A stretch of 64,000 nt of DNA from Clostridia bacterium (GCA_009929695.1 RZZW01000006.1:18713-82712), one strand, 5' to 3'; shown: positions 51,386 through 60,911, numbered from the stretch's first letter. The notes: generated by a model from the letters alone, not told the origin. Program-made: numbers and translations.

Positions 51386-53137
51386 ATGGAAACAGTAAAT
51401 ATAAAAATTAACGGAAGAACATATGAAGTCGCCGCCGGCTCAACTATTCTCGAGGCCGCTCACAGCGTAGGCATCAAAATCCCGACACTGTGCTGGCTCA
51501 AGGACATCAACGAAATCGGCGCGTGCCGCATATGTGTAGTAGAGGTCAAGGGCGCGCGCAGCCTTGTCACAGCGTGTGTTTATCCCGTCACAGACGGCAT
51601 GGAGATTGTTACAAATTCAGAAAATGTGCTCGCGTCACGCCGCACAAATCTTGAGCTTATACTCTCCACCCACAACAAAAAATGCCTTTCCTGCATCCGC
51701 AGCACAGACTGCGAGCTGCAACAACTATGTCTTGACTACGGCGTTGACGAAGCCCGCTTCTCCGGCGCAGTTGTCGAGTACGAGCCGGACACAACAAGCC
51801 CGTCAATCATCCGCGAAAACAGCAAATGCGTGCTCTGCCGCCGCTGCGTCGCAGCGTGCCGCGAAAATCAGCACGTCGGCGTTATCAACCCTGTCGAGCG
51901 CGGCTTTAACACACATATTGCGTGCTCGTTTGAAGCGTCGTTCGCAGATTCTCCGTGCGTATCGTGCGGCCAGTGCGTCACAGTATGTCCCACCGGCGCT
52001 CTGCACGAAAAGGACGACACAGATAAGGTTTGGGCGGCAATCAACGACCCGTCAAAGCACGTCGTAGTTCAGCCCGCACCGTCAGTGCGCGCGACACTCG
52101 GCGAAAGCTTCGGCATGCCAATCGGCACAAACGTCGAGGGTAAAATGGTCGCCGCGCTGCGCCGCCTCGGATTTGACAAGGTTTTCGACACCAACACAGG
52201 CGCTGACTTCACCATTATGGAAGAAGCAAACGAGTTTGTCGAGCGTCTGCAAACAGGCGGCAAGCTGCCGATGATTACAAGCTGCAGCCCCGGCTGGGTA
52301 AAATTCTGCGAGGAATATTATCCTGACTTTATCTCGAATTTGTCAAGCTGCAAATCTCCGCAGGGCATGTTCGGCGCGCTCACAAAGACATATTACGCGC
52401 AAAAAGAGGGCATCAACCCCGCGGATATCGTCTGCGTTTCAGTCATGCCCTGCACAGCCAAAAAGTTTGAAATTACGCGCGACGACATGACAGCCGCAGG
52501 CGAGGGGATACCCGACGTCGACGTGTCCATCACAACACGCGAGCTCTCACGCATGATTAAGCGCGCAGGCATTGATTTCACAACTCTGCCCGATGAAGAG
52601 TTTGACCCCGCCCTCGGCGAAAGCACAGGCGCGTCAGTCATCTTCGGCGCAACAGGCGGCGTTATGGAGGCGGCGCTCCGCACAGCAGTTGCCACGGTCA
52701 CAGGCAAACAGCCCGAGAATGTCGACTTCACCGAGGTGCGCGGCACAGAGGGCATCAAGGAAGCCACATATGAAGTCGCGGGCATCAAGCTGAACGTATG
52801 CGTCGCAAGCGGCCTTTCAAACTGCGACAAGGTTCTGCGCGACGTGCAAAGCGGCGCAAAGCAGTACCACTTCATCGAGTTTATGGCGTGCCCCGGCGGC
52901 TGCGTAAACGGCGGCGGCCAGCCCACACAGCCCGCAAGCGTCCGCAACTTCACAGATTTGAAGTCGCTGCGCGCAAAGGCTCTTTACAACGAAGATGCCG
53001 CAAAGCAGTTCCGTTGCAGCCACGAAAATAAAGTCGTCAAAAAGATATACGAAGAATATCTCGGAGGAAAGTCAGGCAGCGAAAAAGCCCACCATATCCT
53101 CCACACATCCTACGTATCGCGCGAAAGAAATTATTAA
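51386..53137 (+). CDS. hydA: [FeFe]-hydrogenase catalytic subunit HydA
   Basis: A 583-residue catalytic subunit. The N-terminal [2Fe-2S] ferredoxin domain has the Cys of KIPTLCWLKDINEIGACRIC. The His-ligated cluster is at THNKKCLSCIRSTDC. Two [4Fe-4S] sites are CVLCRRCVAAC and CVSCGQCVTVCP. The H-cluster motifs are ITSCSPGWVKF, VMPCTAKKFEI and FMACPGGCVNGGGQP, all canonical. The C-terminal small-subunit segment (FRCSHENKVVKKIYEEYL) is present. It makes or uses H2. Maturases HydE/F/G are not in the window. GAGAGGAAG precedes ATG 51386. Confidence 0.96.
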   Translation: METVNIKINGRTYEVAAGSTILEAAHSVGIKIPTLCWLKDINEIGACRICVVEVKGARSLVTACVYPVTDGMEIVTNSENVLASRRTNLELILSTHNKKCLSCIRSTDCELQQLCLDYGVDEARFSGAVVEYEPDTTSPSIIRENSKCVLCRRCVAACRENQHVGVINPVERGFNTHIACSFEASFADSPCVSCGQCVTVCPTGALHEKDDTDKVWAAINDPSKHVVVQPAPSVRATLGESFGMPIGTNVEGKMVAALRRLGFDKVFDTNTGADFTIMEEANEFVERLQTGGKLPMITSCSPGWVKFCEEYYPDFISNLSSCKSPQGMFGALTKTYYAQKEGINPADIVCVSVMPCTAKKFEITRDDMTAAGEGIPDVDVSITTRELSRMIKRAGIDFTTLPDEEFDPALGESTGASVIFGATGGVMEAALRTAVATVTGKQPENVDFTEVRGTEGIKEATYEVAGIKLNVCVASGLSNCDKVLRDVQSGAKQYHFIEFMACPGGCVNGGGQPTQPASVRNFTDLKSLRAKALYNEDAAKQFRCSHENKVVKKIYEEYLGGKSGSEKAHHILHTSYVSRERNY

Positions 53138-53143
53138 AAACAA

Positions 53144-53175
53144 TAATCCGACCCCTAAAAAGGTCGGATTTTTTG
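53144..53175 (+). terminator. Terminator of the hyd operon
   Basis: AATCCGACC pairs with GGTCGGATT across eight bases and runs into TTTTT, seven bases after the hydA stop. Confidence 0.88.
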
Positions 53176-53250
53176 TATTAAAATATTCACAATCTATTCT
53201 CAAACTGTTTTTTCTAAGTGGTATAATTTAGCAAAAGGAGGTGCTTTATC

Positions 53251-53766
53251 ATGAAAAAAGCACTAATAGCATATTTTTCCCACGCGGGCGAAAATTTTGT
53301 CAACAGAAAAATCATACCACTTGAAATCGGAAACACAGAGGTTGCAGCGGGCATTATTTCCGAGATTACGGGTGCGGATATGTTCAAAATTGATACTGAA
53401 ACGCCGTATCCGTATGATTATAAGCAGTGCGTTGAGGTGTCCAAAACAGAGCTTAAAGCAAACGCAAGACCAAAGCTTGCGCGTGATATAGACGTTTCAC
53501 CCTACGACGTGATTTTTGTCGGATATCCGTGTTGGTGCGGCACAATGCCGATGCCGGTGTTGACATTCCTCGAAAAAGCGGGCGTAGACGGCAAAATAAT
53601 AATGCCGTTCTGCACAAATGAGGGTAGCCGCATGGGGCGCAGCGAGGCCGAAATTAAAAAGCTGTGCCCAAGCTCCGACATAAAAGAGGGCCTCTCAATC
53701 CACGGCGCCGAAGCCGCAGACGCAAAGCAAGACATAGAAAAGTGGATAATCGCACAGAAGGTGTGA
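53251..53766 (+). CDS. Flavodoxin-like protein (long form)
   Basis: A 171-residue flavodoxin-fold protein. After the first strand (KALIAYFSHAGENFVN) the FMN loop is atypical, with an insert before EVAAGIISEITGADMFKID, and the second loop is VGYPCWCGTMPMPVLTFL. The pattern matches the flavodoxin_4 family, which reduces quinones or serves electron transfer. AAAGGAGG precedes ATG 53251 and GTATAAT at 53220-53226 is a likely -10. It follows the hydrogenase operon but has its own promoter and terminator context. Confidence 0.87.
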   Translation: MKKALIAYFSHAGENFVNRKIIPLEIGNTEVAAGIISEITGADMFKIDTETPYPYDYKQCVEVSKTELKANARPKLARDIDVSPYDVIFVGYPCWCGTMPMPVLTFLEKAGVDGKIIMPFCTNEGSRMGRSEAEIKKLCPSSDIKEGLSIHGAEAADAKQDIEKWIIAQKV

Positions 53767-53825
53767 GTTACTCATACAAGGGTACACTTTTTTCAAACTC
53801 ACGCTTTGCTTTTCACGCAAATTCT

Positions 53826-53968
53826 CAACGTGCACCGTAGGGGACGGGTTTCCCGTCCCGCTTAGGTTTGCGCTGATTTACAACTTTGTGTAAACCACCG
53901 GCTACGGAGCGACGAGGGCGTCGCTCCCTACATTTGTGAATTTGGCAAATTTTCAGCGTTAACCGTAG
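53826..53968. repeat. Array of hairpin units
   Basis: TCAACGTGCACCGTAGGGGACGGGTTTCCCGTCCCG is followed by TTAGGTTTGCGC, then a reversed unit GAGCGACGAGGGCGTCGCTC with CCTACA, and a half unit AACCGTAGGGTG. Again the ends agree while the cores differ. The 280-base gap holds nothing else but a terminator. Confidence 0.75.
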
Positions 53969-53994
53969 GGTGTGAATTTTATAAATGAGCAAAT

Positions 53995-54036
53995 AAAAAA
54001 GTCTCTGTTGCATATACGAAACAGAGACTTTTTTAT
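53995..54036. terminator. Bidirectional terminator
   Basis: AAAAAAGTCTCTGTT pairs with AACAGAGACTTTTTT across ten bases, between the flavodoxin and the convergent J-domain gene. Confidence 0.85.
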
Positions 54037-54047
54037 TTATATATATT

Positions 54048-54785
54048 CTAGCATCTTCCCCCGCCGCAGCAGCATGACAGCATTTGTAAAAACACCCATG
54101 CGCGGCAGCAGCCCCCAAATTCAAAGGCGGGCTGATTATAATTTTGGCTGCGCTGCTGATAATTATAGCTGCCGCCCTGCAATTGCTGCAAAAGCTGCTG
54201 ATATTCAAGGTTGTTCGGCTCCATCTGCGCGGCGCGGTGTGCGTGCTCAAGCGCGTTGATATTGTTGCCCATGCCCGCGTTTGCAAGCGCACTGTAATAA
54301 TACCACCTTGCGTCTCTGTCCTTCGCGTCAACCATATTAAGCGCGTTGAGCGCCTCGCTGTAATGTCTCGCGTTTATATAATTTCGCGCCGCCTGCATTA
54401 CGCTGCTCTCGTTTTGCCAGTCTGTCGATTGACTGCGCTGACCGCCGAAAAAGTCGTCGTCAAAGCCAAAGCCGCCAAACCCGCCAAAGCCCGAGAACGG
54501 CTCGCGGTAGCCATAGCTTCTGCCATACCCGCCGCTCTGTCGCTGCTGCTGATATCCGCCCGCGCCTGCGCTGCCGTAATAGCTGCTGTTTGACGAGCCT
54601 CCGCCTGTGCGCTGACGCATAACTTCCTCATACGCCGCCTGAACCTCTTTAAATTTTTCTTCTGCCGCAGGGTTATTCGGGTTTAAATCGGGGTGATATT
54701 GCTTGCACATTTGGCGATACGCCTTTTTTACGTCCTCGTCAGACGCGCTGTGTCCTACACCCAAAACAAGATACGGGTCTGTCAT
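54048..54785 (-). CDS. J-domain protein with Gly/Phe-rich linker and Cys-rich tail
   Basis: A 245-residue protein. Residues 1-65 form a J domain with [19 protein letters not shown] (the HPD motif that activates DnaK). A Gly/Ser/Tyr- and Gly/Phe-rich linker follows (residues 75-125), then a helical TPR-like part ([20 protein letters not shown] ... [20 protein letters not shown]). The last 22 residues hold six Cys ([20 protein letters not shown]). It is not DnaJ itself, since the zinc-finger and C-terminal domains are missing. ATG 54785 with GGGAGG upstream shares its A with the stop of the DUF5685 gene. It would recruit Hsp70 to a client tied to the upstream genes (inference). Confidence 0.87.
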   Translation of the reverse strand: MTDPYLVLGVGHSASDEDVKKAYRQMCKQYHPDLNPNNPAAEEKFKEVQAAYEEVMRQRTGGGSSNSSYYGSAGAGGYQQQRQSGGYGRSYGYREPFSGFGGFGGFGFDDDFFGGQRSQSTDWQNESSVMQAARNYINARHYSEALNALNMVDAKDRDARWYYYSALANAGMGNNINALEHAHRAAQMEPNNLEYQQLLQQLQGGSYNYQQRSQNYNQPAFEFGGCCRAWVFLQMLSCCCGGGRC

Positions 54786-55627
54786 TATGCTTTGTCCTCC
54801 CTTTTTTGCTCCTTTTGCTTTTGCAAAATAGCATAGCGCGTCCACACGCCGGAATAAAGTATGTTTCGCAGTATGTCCGCGTCCTGCAAAACAGGCAGAC
54901 GTTCAAATGCATTTGCGCACGCCGCGATAGCCGCGGTGAGATAATCCTTCACGCGCTCCTCATAATCCGCGTCGTCGGCTATCGACTTAAACGGATTATA
55001 GCTGCCGTGCTTTATATCGCGAGGCAAATCTTCATACGCGTCCATGAGGTATACAAATTTTCCGAGATAAAACCCAAGCTCGCGCAGCGATTTGCTCCAC
55101 TCGTCCTTTTTGTAATCAAAAAGCTCCGCCATAAGTTCGCCAAAGCAGTTTGAAACGCCGTCCAAATCGTTGCTGTTTTCGCGTTCAAAACGCGCGAGCT
55201 CGTTTAAGCAGTGGCAAATCGCGGCGCATTGGCGCGGGTATTTCGCGCTTATTCTAAGATATGTGCTCTGCTCAATTTTCGCAAGCGCAAGCGACGCAAC
55301 GTTTTTGTCGTCGTTCCAGTCGTCAAGCGCGTTGTGATACGCGAGTGCAATGCTCAAATCAGCCGCATACGCGTCAAATTCATTCACGCTGTACGCGTGA
55401 GACTTGACAGGGTGGGGCAGACAGCGCTGAACGCCGCTTTCACCCTCGGTTTCATATAAACCGCCGAGCAGTATTTTCAAAAAAGTCAGGTCATATGAGA
55501 GCGTCAGCCGTCCGCCGAAGCCATGCTGCTTGCCGAGTGTACGGCAAAGCCCACAGTAGCAGCTTTGGTATCTCTCGCGCTGCTCCTGCGTCAAATCTTT
55601 TCCATTTATTGTCACGTAACCAAACAT
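54785..55627 (-). CDS. DUF5685-family protein
   Basis: A 280-residue mostly helical soluble protein. It has a conserved N-terminal [12 protein letters not shown] and a Cys-rich helix start ([13 protein letters not shown]). The segment [14 protein letters not shown] and, 95 residues later, [20 protein letters not shown] look like two Asp-rich motifs facing each other, as in isoprenoid synthases; that comparison is mine and unproven. I know no function for the family. It is translationally coupled to the J-domain gene (TAATG) and starts three bases after the zinc-ribbon gene, so the three form one tight operon. Confidence 0.82.
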   Translation of the reverse strand: MFGYVTINGKDLTQEQRERYQSCYCGLCRTLGKQHGFGGRLTLSYDLTFLKILLGGLYETEGESGVQRCLPHPVKSHAYSVNEFDAYAADLSIALAYHNALDDWNDDKNVASLALAKIEQSTYLRISAKYPRQCAAICHCLNELARFERENSNDLDGVSNCFGELMAELFDYKKDEWSKSLRELGFYLGKFVYLMDAYEDLPRDIKHGSYNPFKSIADDADYEERVKDYLTAAIAACANAFERLPVLQDADILRNILYSGVWTRYAILQKQKEQKREDKA

Positions 55628-55630
55628 ATG

Positions 55631-56026
55631 TTAACTCTTCTTTGTGAAGGAGGTGTGGCATTTCGGACAGCAGATTTCAAGATTTCCCTTGCCGCGCGGC
55701 ACCCTGAGCTGCTGACGGCACGACGGGCACTTGAAATATTTATAAAGCTTGCGCTGTGCAAAACGCGTCTTTTTCTTGTCAAACCACGCCACAATGCGCT
55801 GACGCACGCCGTAAAAAGCATAATTTTCCGCGATGCGCCTTTGCGTGTTGCGGCTGAGCATTCTGAAATACTCGTATGCCACAAGCCCAAGCCCCACAAA
55901 GTAAAATACACTTGTGCGTGCAATAAGCCCAAGCACCATGCACACAATTGCGGCGATGTTTATAAATTGACCAAACCCGTCCATGCCGTACCGACCAACC
56001 ATAAACCGCCTGAAACGTTCTTTCAT
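55631..56026 (-). CDS. Small membrane protein with C-terminal zinc ribbon
   Basis: A 131-residue protein with two adjacent membrane helices (INIAAIVCMVLGLIA; SVFYFVGLGLVAYEYF), a basic middle (FDKKKTRFAQRKLYKYF) and a C-terminal zinc ribbon (CPSCRQQLRVPRGKGN, CCPKC). It is the first gene of the operon with DUF5685 and the J-domain protein. GAGGTTG precedes ATG 56026. It may tether the other two at the membrane (inference). Confidence 0.78.
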   Translation of the reverse strand: MKERFRRFMVGRYGMDGFGQFINIAAIVCMVLGLIARTSVFYFVGLGLVAYEYFRMLSRNTQRRIAENYAFYGVRQRIVAWFDKKKTRFAQRKLYKYFKCPSCRQQLRVPRGKGNLEICCPKCHTSFTKKS

Positions 56027-56109
56027 TCTTACAACCTCACTTCGTGATACTATATACTATATTATCGCTTATAAATATGGCTTATTTATGAAGAAATCCA
56101 AAATATTTA

Positions 56110-56835
56110 TTACAAAAATGAAGCAAATATAGGATAAATCAAATTCCACACAATTGGCACAAGCAAAGCGGGTAGCATGTTGGCCACCTTTATGCGCGGA
56201 GCACCAAGAAAATTGATGCCGATGCACGCCACAAGGCAGTACCCGACGGCGCAAATCTGCAAAAGCAGCTCGCCCGCAAGCACGCTTTCAAGCGAGCCTG
56301 CCAATAACGCGATTGCGCCCTGATAAATAAATACGGAAATAGCGGAAAATATTACCCCGATGCCGAGCGTCGCCCCAAGCACAAGGCTTGAGATGCCGTC
56401 GAGCAGGCTTTTTATAAGTAAAACCGACGAGTCTCCGCGCAGCCCGTCGTTGAGCGCGCCGATAATCGCCATTGCACCCACGCAGTAAATCAGTGTTCCG
56501 TTCACAAAGCTTTGCGCAAAGCCCGAGAGCTTCAGCTTTTTTTCAACAATGCCCGAAAGCGACGCAAGCCGCCCGTCAAGGTCGATTACCTCGCCGATAA
56601 ACGTCCCGAGCACAAGGCTGACAATGAGAAGCAGCTCCCCGCTCGACGACAGCGCCCCGCCGTCACCGACTGTGAACATAGAGCTCACAACGCCGTTAAA
56701 CCCCAGCACAATCACCGAAATTCCAAGCGCCTTGTTTAAGCTCTCGCTCACACTTTGCTTTATACCTTTTTTAAAAACCACGCCCAAGAGCCCGCCGATA
56801 ACAATGGCGAGGGCGTTTATGGTTGTACCAAACAT
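56110..56835 (-). CDS. DUF554 family membrane protein
   Basis: A 241-residue protein with about seven helices and the DUF554 pattern: GTTINALAIVIGGLLGVVFK, LSSSGELLLIVSLVLGTFIGE and FVNGTLIYCVGAMAIIGAL. The family (YdfK/YqgA) may be transporters but no function is established. AAAGGA lies before ATG 56835. It is monocistronic, flanked by repeats. Confidence 0.88.
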   Translation of the reverse strand: MFGTTINALAIVIGGLLGVVFKKGIKQSVSESLNKALGISVIVLGFNGVVSSMFTVGDGGALSSSGELLLIVSLVLGTFIGEVIDLDGRLASLSGIVEKKLKLSGFAQSFVNGTLIYCVGAMAIIGALNDGLRGDSSVLLIKSLLDGISSLVLGATLGIGVIFSAISVFIYQGAIALLAGSLESVLAGELLLQICAVGYCLVACIGINFLGAPRIKVANMLPALLVPIVWNLIYPIFASFL

Positions 56836-56860
56836 AATTTAGTCCTTTGTCAATGAATCT

Positions 56861-56937
56861 TGTAGGGCAAGGGCTCTGCTCTTGCCGCTACTTACGGCAG
56901 GCGGTTGCAACGGCAAGAGCAGAGCCCTTGCCCTACA
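56861..56937. repeat. Inverted pair of hairpin units
   Basis: TGTAGGGCAAGGGCTCTGCTC and its reverse enclose CGCTACTTACGGCAGGCGG. The right end reaches the recG stop region. The core matches that of the pair at 14337. Confidence 0.85.
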
Positions 56938-56941
56938 AACT

Positions 56942-58963
56942 TTAGTTTAGCGAGGTTTCCTCGCTGAAAAGTCCCTCCGCCGCAAGTCTCAATTTTGCGT
57001 TTTGCGGCGTGCTTAATGTCGGGTCAGCGGCTGTTATAGCTAACGCTTCCTGCTGTGCGGTGTAGAGAATTTTGCTGTCCGCCATCAAATCGGCTATGTG
57101 TAGCGTGGGTAGGCCGTGCTGTCTTGAACCGAAAAAGTCGCCGGGGCCGCGCGTTTCAAGGTCAAATTTCGCTATCTCAAAGCCGTCTGTGCTGTGGCAT
57201 AAAAAGCTTAGGCGCTTGCGCACGCTCTCCGATAAATGGTCGCTTATCAGCACGCAAAACGCCTCTCCGCCGCCGCGCCCAACGCGCCCGCGAAGCTGAT
57301 GCAGCGCCGAAAGCCCATACCGCTCGGCGTTTTCAATCACGATGCAGTTCGCGTTAGGCACGTCAACGCCGACCTCAATGACGGTTGTCGACACAAGCAC
57401 GTCGAGTTTGCCGTCCTTGAAATCGTTCATTACCGCAGCTTTATCAGCCGCTTTGAGCCGCCCATGCATAAGCCCGACGCGTCTGTTTGGCAAAAGCGGC
57501 TTCGCAATGTCCTCAAAATATGCGGTGACAGCCTGCATATCCGTCTCGCCCTCATCTATTAGCGGGCAGACAATATAAGCCTGCCGCCCCTCGGCAAGCT
57601 GCTTTTCAATAAAGCCAAATAAATCTCCGCGCTTTTTGCCTGTGACGGCATACGTCTTTATAGGTGTGCGCCCCGGCGGAAGCTCGTCGAGCACGGAAAT
57701 ATCGAGGTCGCCAAACATCAAAAGCCCGAGTGTGCGCGGAATTGGCGTGGCGCTCATGACAAGCAAGTGCGGGTGGTCAGCCTTTTCCGCAAGCTTGCTG
57801 CGCTGACGCACGCCAAAACGGTGCTGCTCGTCAGTGACGGCAAAGCCGAGATTTTTATACTCAACGCCGTCCGAAAGCACAGCGTGCGTGCCGATTATAA
57901 CGTCCGCGTCGCCGTCCGCGACAGCCTTTAAAACAGCCTTTTTCGCTGCGCCCTTCACGCTGCCAGTCAGCAAAGCGACGCGTATGTCAAACTGCCCAAG
58001 CAGCTTTTGAAGCGTCTCGGCGTGCTGCGACGCAAGTATTTCCGTCGGCGCCATGAGCACGCTCTGGTATCCGTTTTTGTGCGCCGCGTACATTCCCGCC
58101 GCCGCCACAAGCGTTTTGCCGCTGCCGACATCGCCCTGCAAAAGCCTGTTCATCGGCGTTTGATTTACAAAATCGTCAAGAATTTCATCCGCACTTCGCT
58201 TTTGTGCATTCGTCGGCTTAAACGGCAGTGACGCCCAAAACGGACGCATATCAACGCTTTTCATGCGCGCGCCTGTTAAAGCATGTCCGCGCCCGCGCAG
58301 CAGCAACAGCCCAAGCTGTAACGACAGCAATTCCTCAAAAATAAGCTGCCTTCGCGCAGATTTTATATCCTGCTCGCTCTGCGGAAAGTGAATTTTGTAA
58401 ATCGCTTCGCGCCGCGAGCATAGGCGGTATTTTTCAATAAGGTAGGAGGGGAGCGTCTCGTCTAATTCGTCGGCCGCCGCAAGTGCGCTGCGCACGCATT
58501 TTGCGATAAAGCTGCTGCTCACGCCCTGCGTCAATGGGTAAACAGGCACAAACGGCGACGCGCCCGCCGCGGCCTCGGGCAGCATGGCGGGGTTTATCAT
58601 CTCGCGCGTGCCAAAGCCGCCGCCTATTTTGCCGTAAAAGCAATAGGTAGCGTCAATCTCAAGCTTTTGTATGCTGTAAGGGTTGTTAAAATAGGTGATG
58701 ACAAGCCCTGCCGTTTCGTCGCCCGCAGTAACTTTAAAAATCTGCCTGCCGCCGCTCACACGTGTGCCGCCGCTTTTGCCGTAAACAGTCGCCTTGACGA
58801 CGCATTTCACGTCATACGGCGCGGACGCAATAGGGTAGGGCTGAGAATAATCGACATAATCGCGTGGATAAAGCTGCAAAAGCTCATCAACAGTGTTTAT
58901 CCCAAGCCGCGAAAGCTGCTCCGCCCGCTTTTCGCCAACGCCTTTTAAATAACGGATGTCCAA
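56942..58963 (-). CDS. recG: ATP-dependent DNA helicase RecG
   Basis: A 673-residue helicase that regresses stalled forks and branch-migrates junctions. The N-terminal wedge domain has LKGVGEKRAEQLSRLGI and an OB fold. The helicase core has Walker A LLQGDVGSGKTLVAA, the DExH-like motif AVTDEQHRFGVRQR, MSATPIPRTL, STTVIEVGVDVPNA and QLRGRVGRGG. The C-terminal TRG region is RGPGDFFGSRQHGLP. The start is TTG 58963, with GGAGGT six bases before it; an in-frame codon at 58981 lies upstream of the ribosome site. Confidence 0.95.
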   Translation of the reverse strand: MDIRYLKGVGEKRAEQLSRLGINTVDELLQLYPRDYVDYSQPYPIASAPYDVKCVVKATVYGKSGGTRVSGGRQIFKVTAGDETAGLVITYFNNPYSIQKLEIDATYCFYGKIGGGFGTREMINPAMLPEAAAGASPFVPVYPLTQGVSSSFIAKCVRSALAAADELDETLPSYLIEKYRLCSRREAIYKIHFPQSEQDIKSARRQLIFEELLSLQLGLLLLRGRGHALTGARMKSVDMRPFWASLPFKPTNAQKRSADEILDDFVNQTPMNRLLQGDVGSGKTLVAAAGMYAAHKNGYQSVLMAPTEILASQHAETLQKLLGQFDIRVALLTGSVKGAAKKAVLKAVADGDADVIIGTHAVLSDGVEYKNLGFAVTDEQHRFGVRQRSKLAEKADHPHLLVMSATPIPRTLGLLMFGDLDISVLDELPPGRTPIKTYAVTGKKRGDLFGFIEKQLAEGRQAYIVCPLIDEGETDMQAVTAYFEDIAKPLLPNRRVGLMHGRLKAADKAAVMNDFKDGKLDVLVSTTVIEVGVDVPNANCIVIENAERYGLSALHQLRGRVGRGGGEAFCVLISDHLSESVRKRLSFLCHSTDGFEIAKFDLETRGPGDFFGSRQHGLPTLHIADLMADSKILYTAQQEALAITAADPTLSTPQNAKLRLAAEGLFSEETSLN

Positions 58964-58980
58964 ATGCTCACCTCCACACA

Positions 58981-59135
58981 TGAAAATGAAAAATGAAGAA
59001 TGAAAAATGAAAAGTGAAAAATTAAGGTGTGATGCCTGCGGGCATCACATTTTAATGGATAGCGCAAAATTATTAGAATGTGATTGCAACGCAATCACAC
59101 ATTAATTTTTCATTCTTCACTTTTCATTTTTCATT
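58981..59135. repeat. Purine-tract element with twin hairpins
   Basis: Repeats of ATGAAAAATGAAGA lead to hairpin TGTGATGCCTGCGGGCATCA with CA (59028-59049). A 29-base spacer, hairpin TGTGATTGCAACGCAATCACA (59079-59099) and a mirror-image TTCATTCTTCACTTTTCATT end follow. Same layout as 25985-26157 with different stem sequences. Confidence 0.8.
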
Positions 59136-59166
59136 AAAAAGCGCCGCCACGAGGCGGCGCTTTTTA
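59136..59166 (-). terminator. Terminator of fakA
   Basis: GCGCCGCC and GGCGGCGC enclose four bases with A and T runs outside, five bases after the fakA stop on the minus strand. Confidence 0.88.
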
Positions 59167-59170
59167 TTTG

Positions 59171-60865
59171 TTATTCTACGCTTATAATGTAATAATATAC
59201 AGGCTGTCCGCCGGAAATGCTTGTCACTTCTATTCCTGACGGGCACTTTGCTTGAACCATGTCGGTTGTTTTTGCGGCTTCTTCCTCCGATACGTCACAG
59301 CCGGATATCACGGTTATGAAGCTCGTGTCCTTTTTGCACATGCTGCGCGCAAGGCGGTATGTCGTTTTTGTTACATCTTTGCCTGTCGCGACAAGCTTGC
59401 CGTTTTCAAGAGCAAGAATTTCGCCCTTTTTGATTTTTTTACCGTCAAAATCGCTGTCACGTGCGGCAAATGTTATAAGCCCTGTCGCTACGCGCTCTGC
59501 CGCCTGCATCATGTTCATGCTGTTGTCGTCTGCGGACGCGTCGGGGTCAAAGTTGAGCATAGCGGTGATGCCCTGCGGCACGGTGCGCGTCTGCAAAACG
59601 ATTATCTCGCGGTCGGCAATATTCTTCGCCTGTTCAGCCGCCATGATGATATTTTTGTTGTTCGGCAGCACAAAAACTTTTTTCGCCGGTACGCTCTGCA
59701 CAGCCGCAACAATGTCCTCCGTCGCGGGGTTCATTGTCTGACCGCCCGACACAACAGCGTCCGCGCCCAAGTCTGTGAACACAGCCTTTAAGCCGTCTCC
59801 TGCGCACACCGTCACAAAGCCGTACTCGCGCTCGCTGTCAACAGCCGCGTAGGTAAACTCCGTCTTTGCGTCGCTGCTCTCGGCGGCAGCCTGCTTTTTA
59901 AGCCCCTCTCCCTGTGCTTTTCTGCCGAGGAATTGCTCGTGCATATTCTCGATTTTAAAGCTAGTCAAATAGCCGTGCTGAAGGGCGTGTGTGATGATTT
60001 TGCCGGGGTCCTGCGTGTGCACATGGCAGTTGATAACCTCGTCGTCCTCAATAACAACAACGCTGTCGCCGTTGCTCTCGAGGAACGCGCGCAGCTTTTC
60101 AGCGCTCGCTTTTTCATTCTTATTTATAAGGAACTGTGTGCAGTAGCCGTTTTTGATGTCCTCAACCTTCATCAAATCATCGGTGAAAACGCCTCTGCCC
60201 GCGCCCTGCGTCGAAAGCTTCGCGCTCTTAGGCTCGCCCTCTTCGCTCTTTATCATTACGCCGTCCTTTATGACGGAAAGCATGCCGAGGAAAATCAGCA
60301 TAAGCCCCTGTCCGCCTGCGTCAACAACGCCCGCTTTTTTGAGGACTGGAAGCTGCTCCGGCGTGTAGTCAAGCGCCTCTTGACCTGCGTCACAAATCAG
60401 CTGCCACATCGCCGCCGGCTCGGTCACGCCTGTTGCTGCCGCCGCGTGCTCGCTCGCAACGCGTGCAACTGTCAGCATAGTGCCCTCGGTTGGCTTCATA
60501 ACGGCTTTGTACGCGCCCTCAACGCCCTTTTGTAAGGCGATTACAAGGTCGGCTGTGTCGGCTGTCTGCTTGCCCTGCATTGCTTTTGAAAAGCCGCGGA
60601 AAAGCAGGCTCGATATAACGCCGCTGTTGCCGCGCGCGCCGCGAAGCATAGCGCTCGCAGTCACATGCGCCGCCTTTTCAACAGTGCAGTCGTCGGGCAG
60701 AGCCGCAAGCTCTGACGTCGCCGCGCCTATCGTCATGCCCATATTTGTGCCTGTGTCGCCGTCCGGCACAGGGAAAACATTCAGCTCATCGACGCGCGCA
60801 CGCTGATTGTTAAGGTTGTTCGCGCCCGAAAGAATGCTGTCGCGTAATATTTTGCCAGTAATCAT
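59171..60865 (-). CDS. fakA: Fatty acid kinase subunit A (DAK2/DegV-domain protein)
   Basis: A 564-residue protein. The DAK2/DhaL kinase domain at residues 1-200 has NVFPVPDGDTGTNMGMTI with the Mg-ATP Asp residues, RGARGNSGVISSLLFRGF and VVDAGGQGLMLI. The remainder is the middle and C-terminal (DegV-like) part: VVSGGQTMNPATEDIVAAV and VFVLPNNKNIIMAA. FakA phosphorylates fatty acids held by FakB. GAGGTG lies nine bases before ATG 60865. It follows the Asp23 gene by 46 bases, the order usual in Firmicutes. Confidence 0.92.
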   Translation of the reverse strand: MITGKILRDSILSGANNLNNQRARVDELNVFPVPDGDTGTNMGMTIGAATSELAALPDDCTVEKAAHVTASAMLRGARGNSGVISSLLFRGFSKAMQGKQTADTADLVIALQKGVEGAYKAVMKPTEGTMLTVARVASEHAAAATGVTEPAAMWQLICDAGQEALDYTPEQLPVLKKAGVVDAGGQGLMLIFLGMLSVIKDGVMIKSEEGEPKSAKLSTQGAGRGVFTDDLMKVEDIKNGYCTQFLINKNEKASAEKLRAFLESNGDSVVVIEDDEVINCHVHTQDPGKIITHALQHGYLTSFKIENMHEQFLGRKAQGEGLKKQAAAESSDAKTEFTYAAVDSEREYGFVTVCAGDGLKAVFTDLGADAVVSGGQTMNPATEDIVAAVQSVPAKKVFVLPNNKNIIMAAEQAKNIADREIIVLQTRTVPQGITAMLNFDPDASADDNSMNMMQAAERVATGLITFAARDSDFDGKKIKKGEILALENGKLVATGKDVTKTTYRLARSMCKKDTSFITVISGCDVSEEEAAKTTDMVQAKCPSGIEVTSISGGQPVYYYIISVE

Positions 60866-60911
60866 GTTTACATTCACCTCAAAATTATTTGAAAGCGCCC
60901 CTTAGCGCGAT

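Noticed and set aside
53194..53250. A DtxR-type palindrome before the second flavodoxin
   Set aside because: Only a TTTAGC fragment is present; no inverted repeat like those at 13370 or 13819 could be found.
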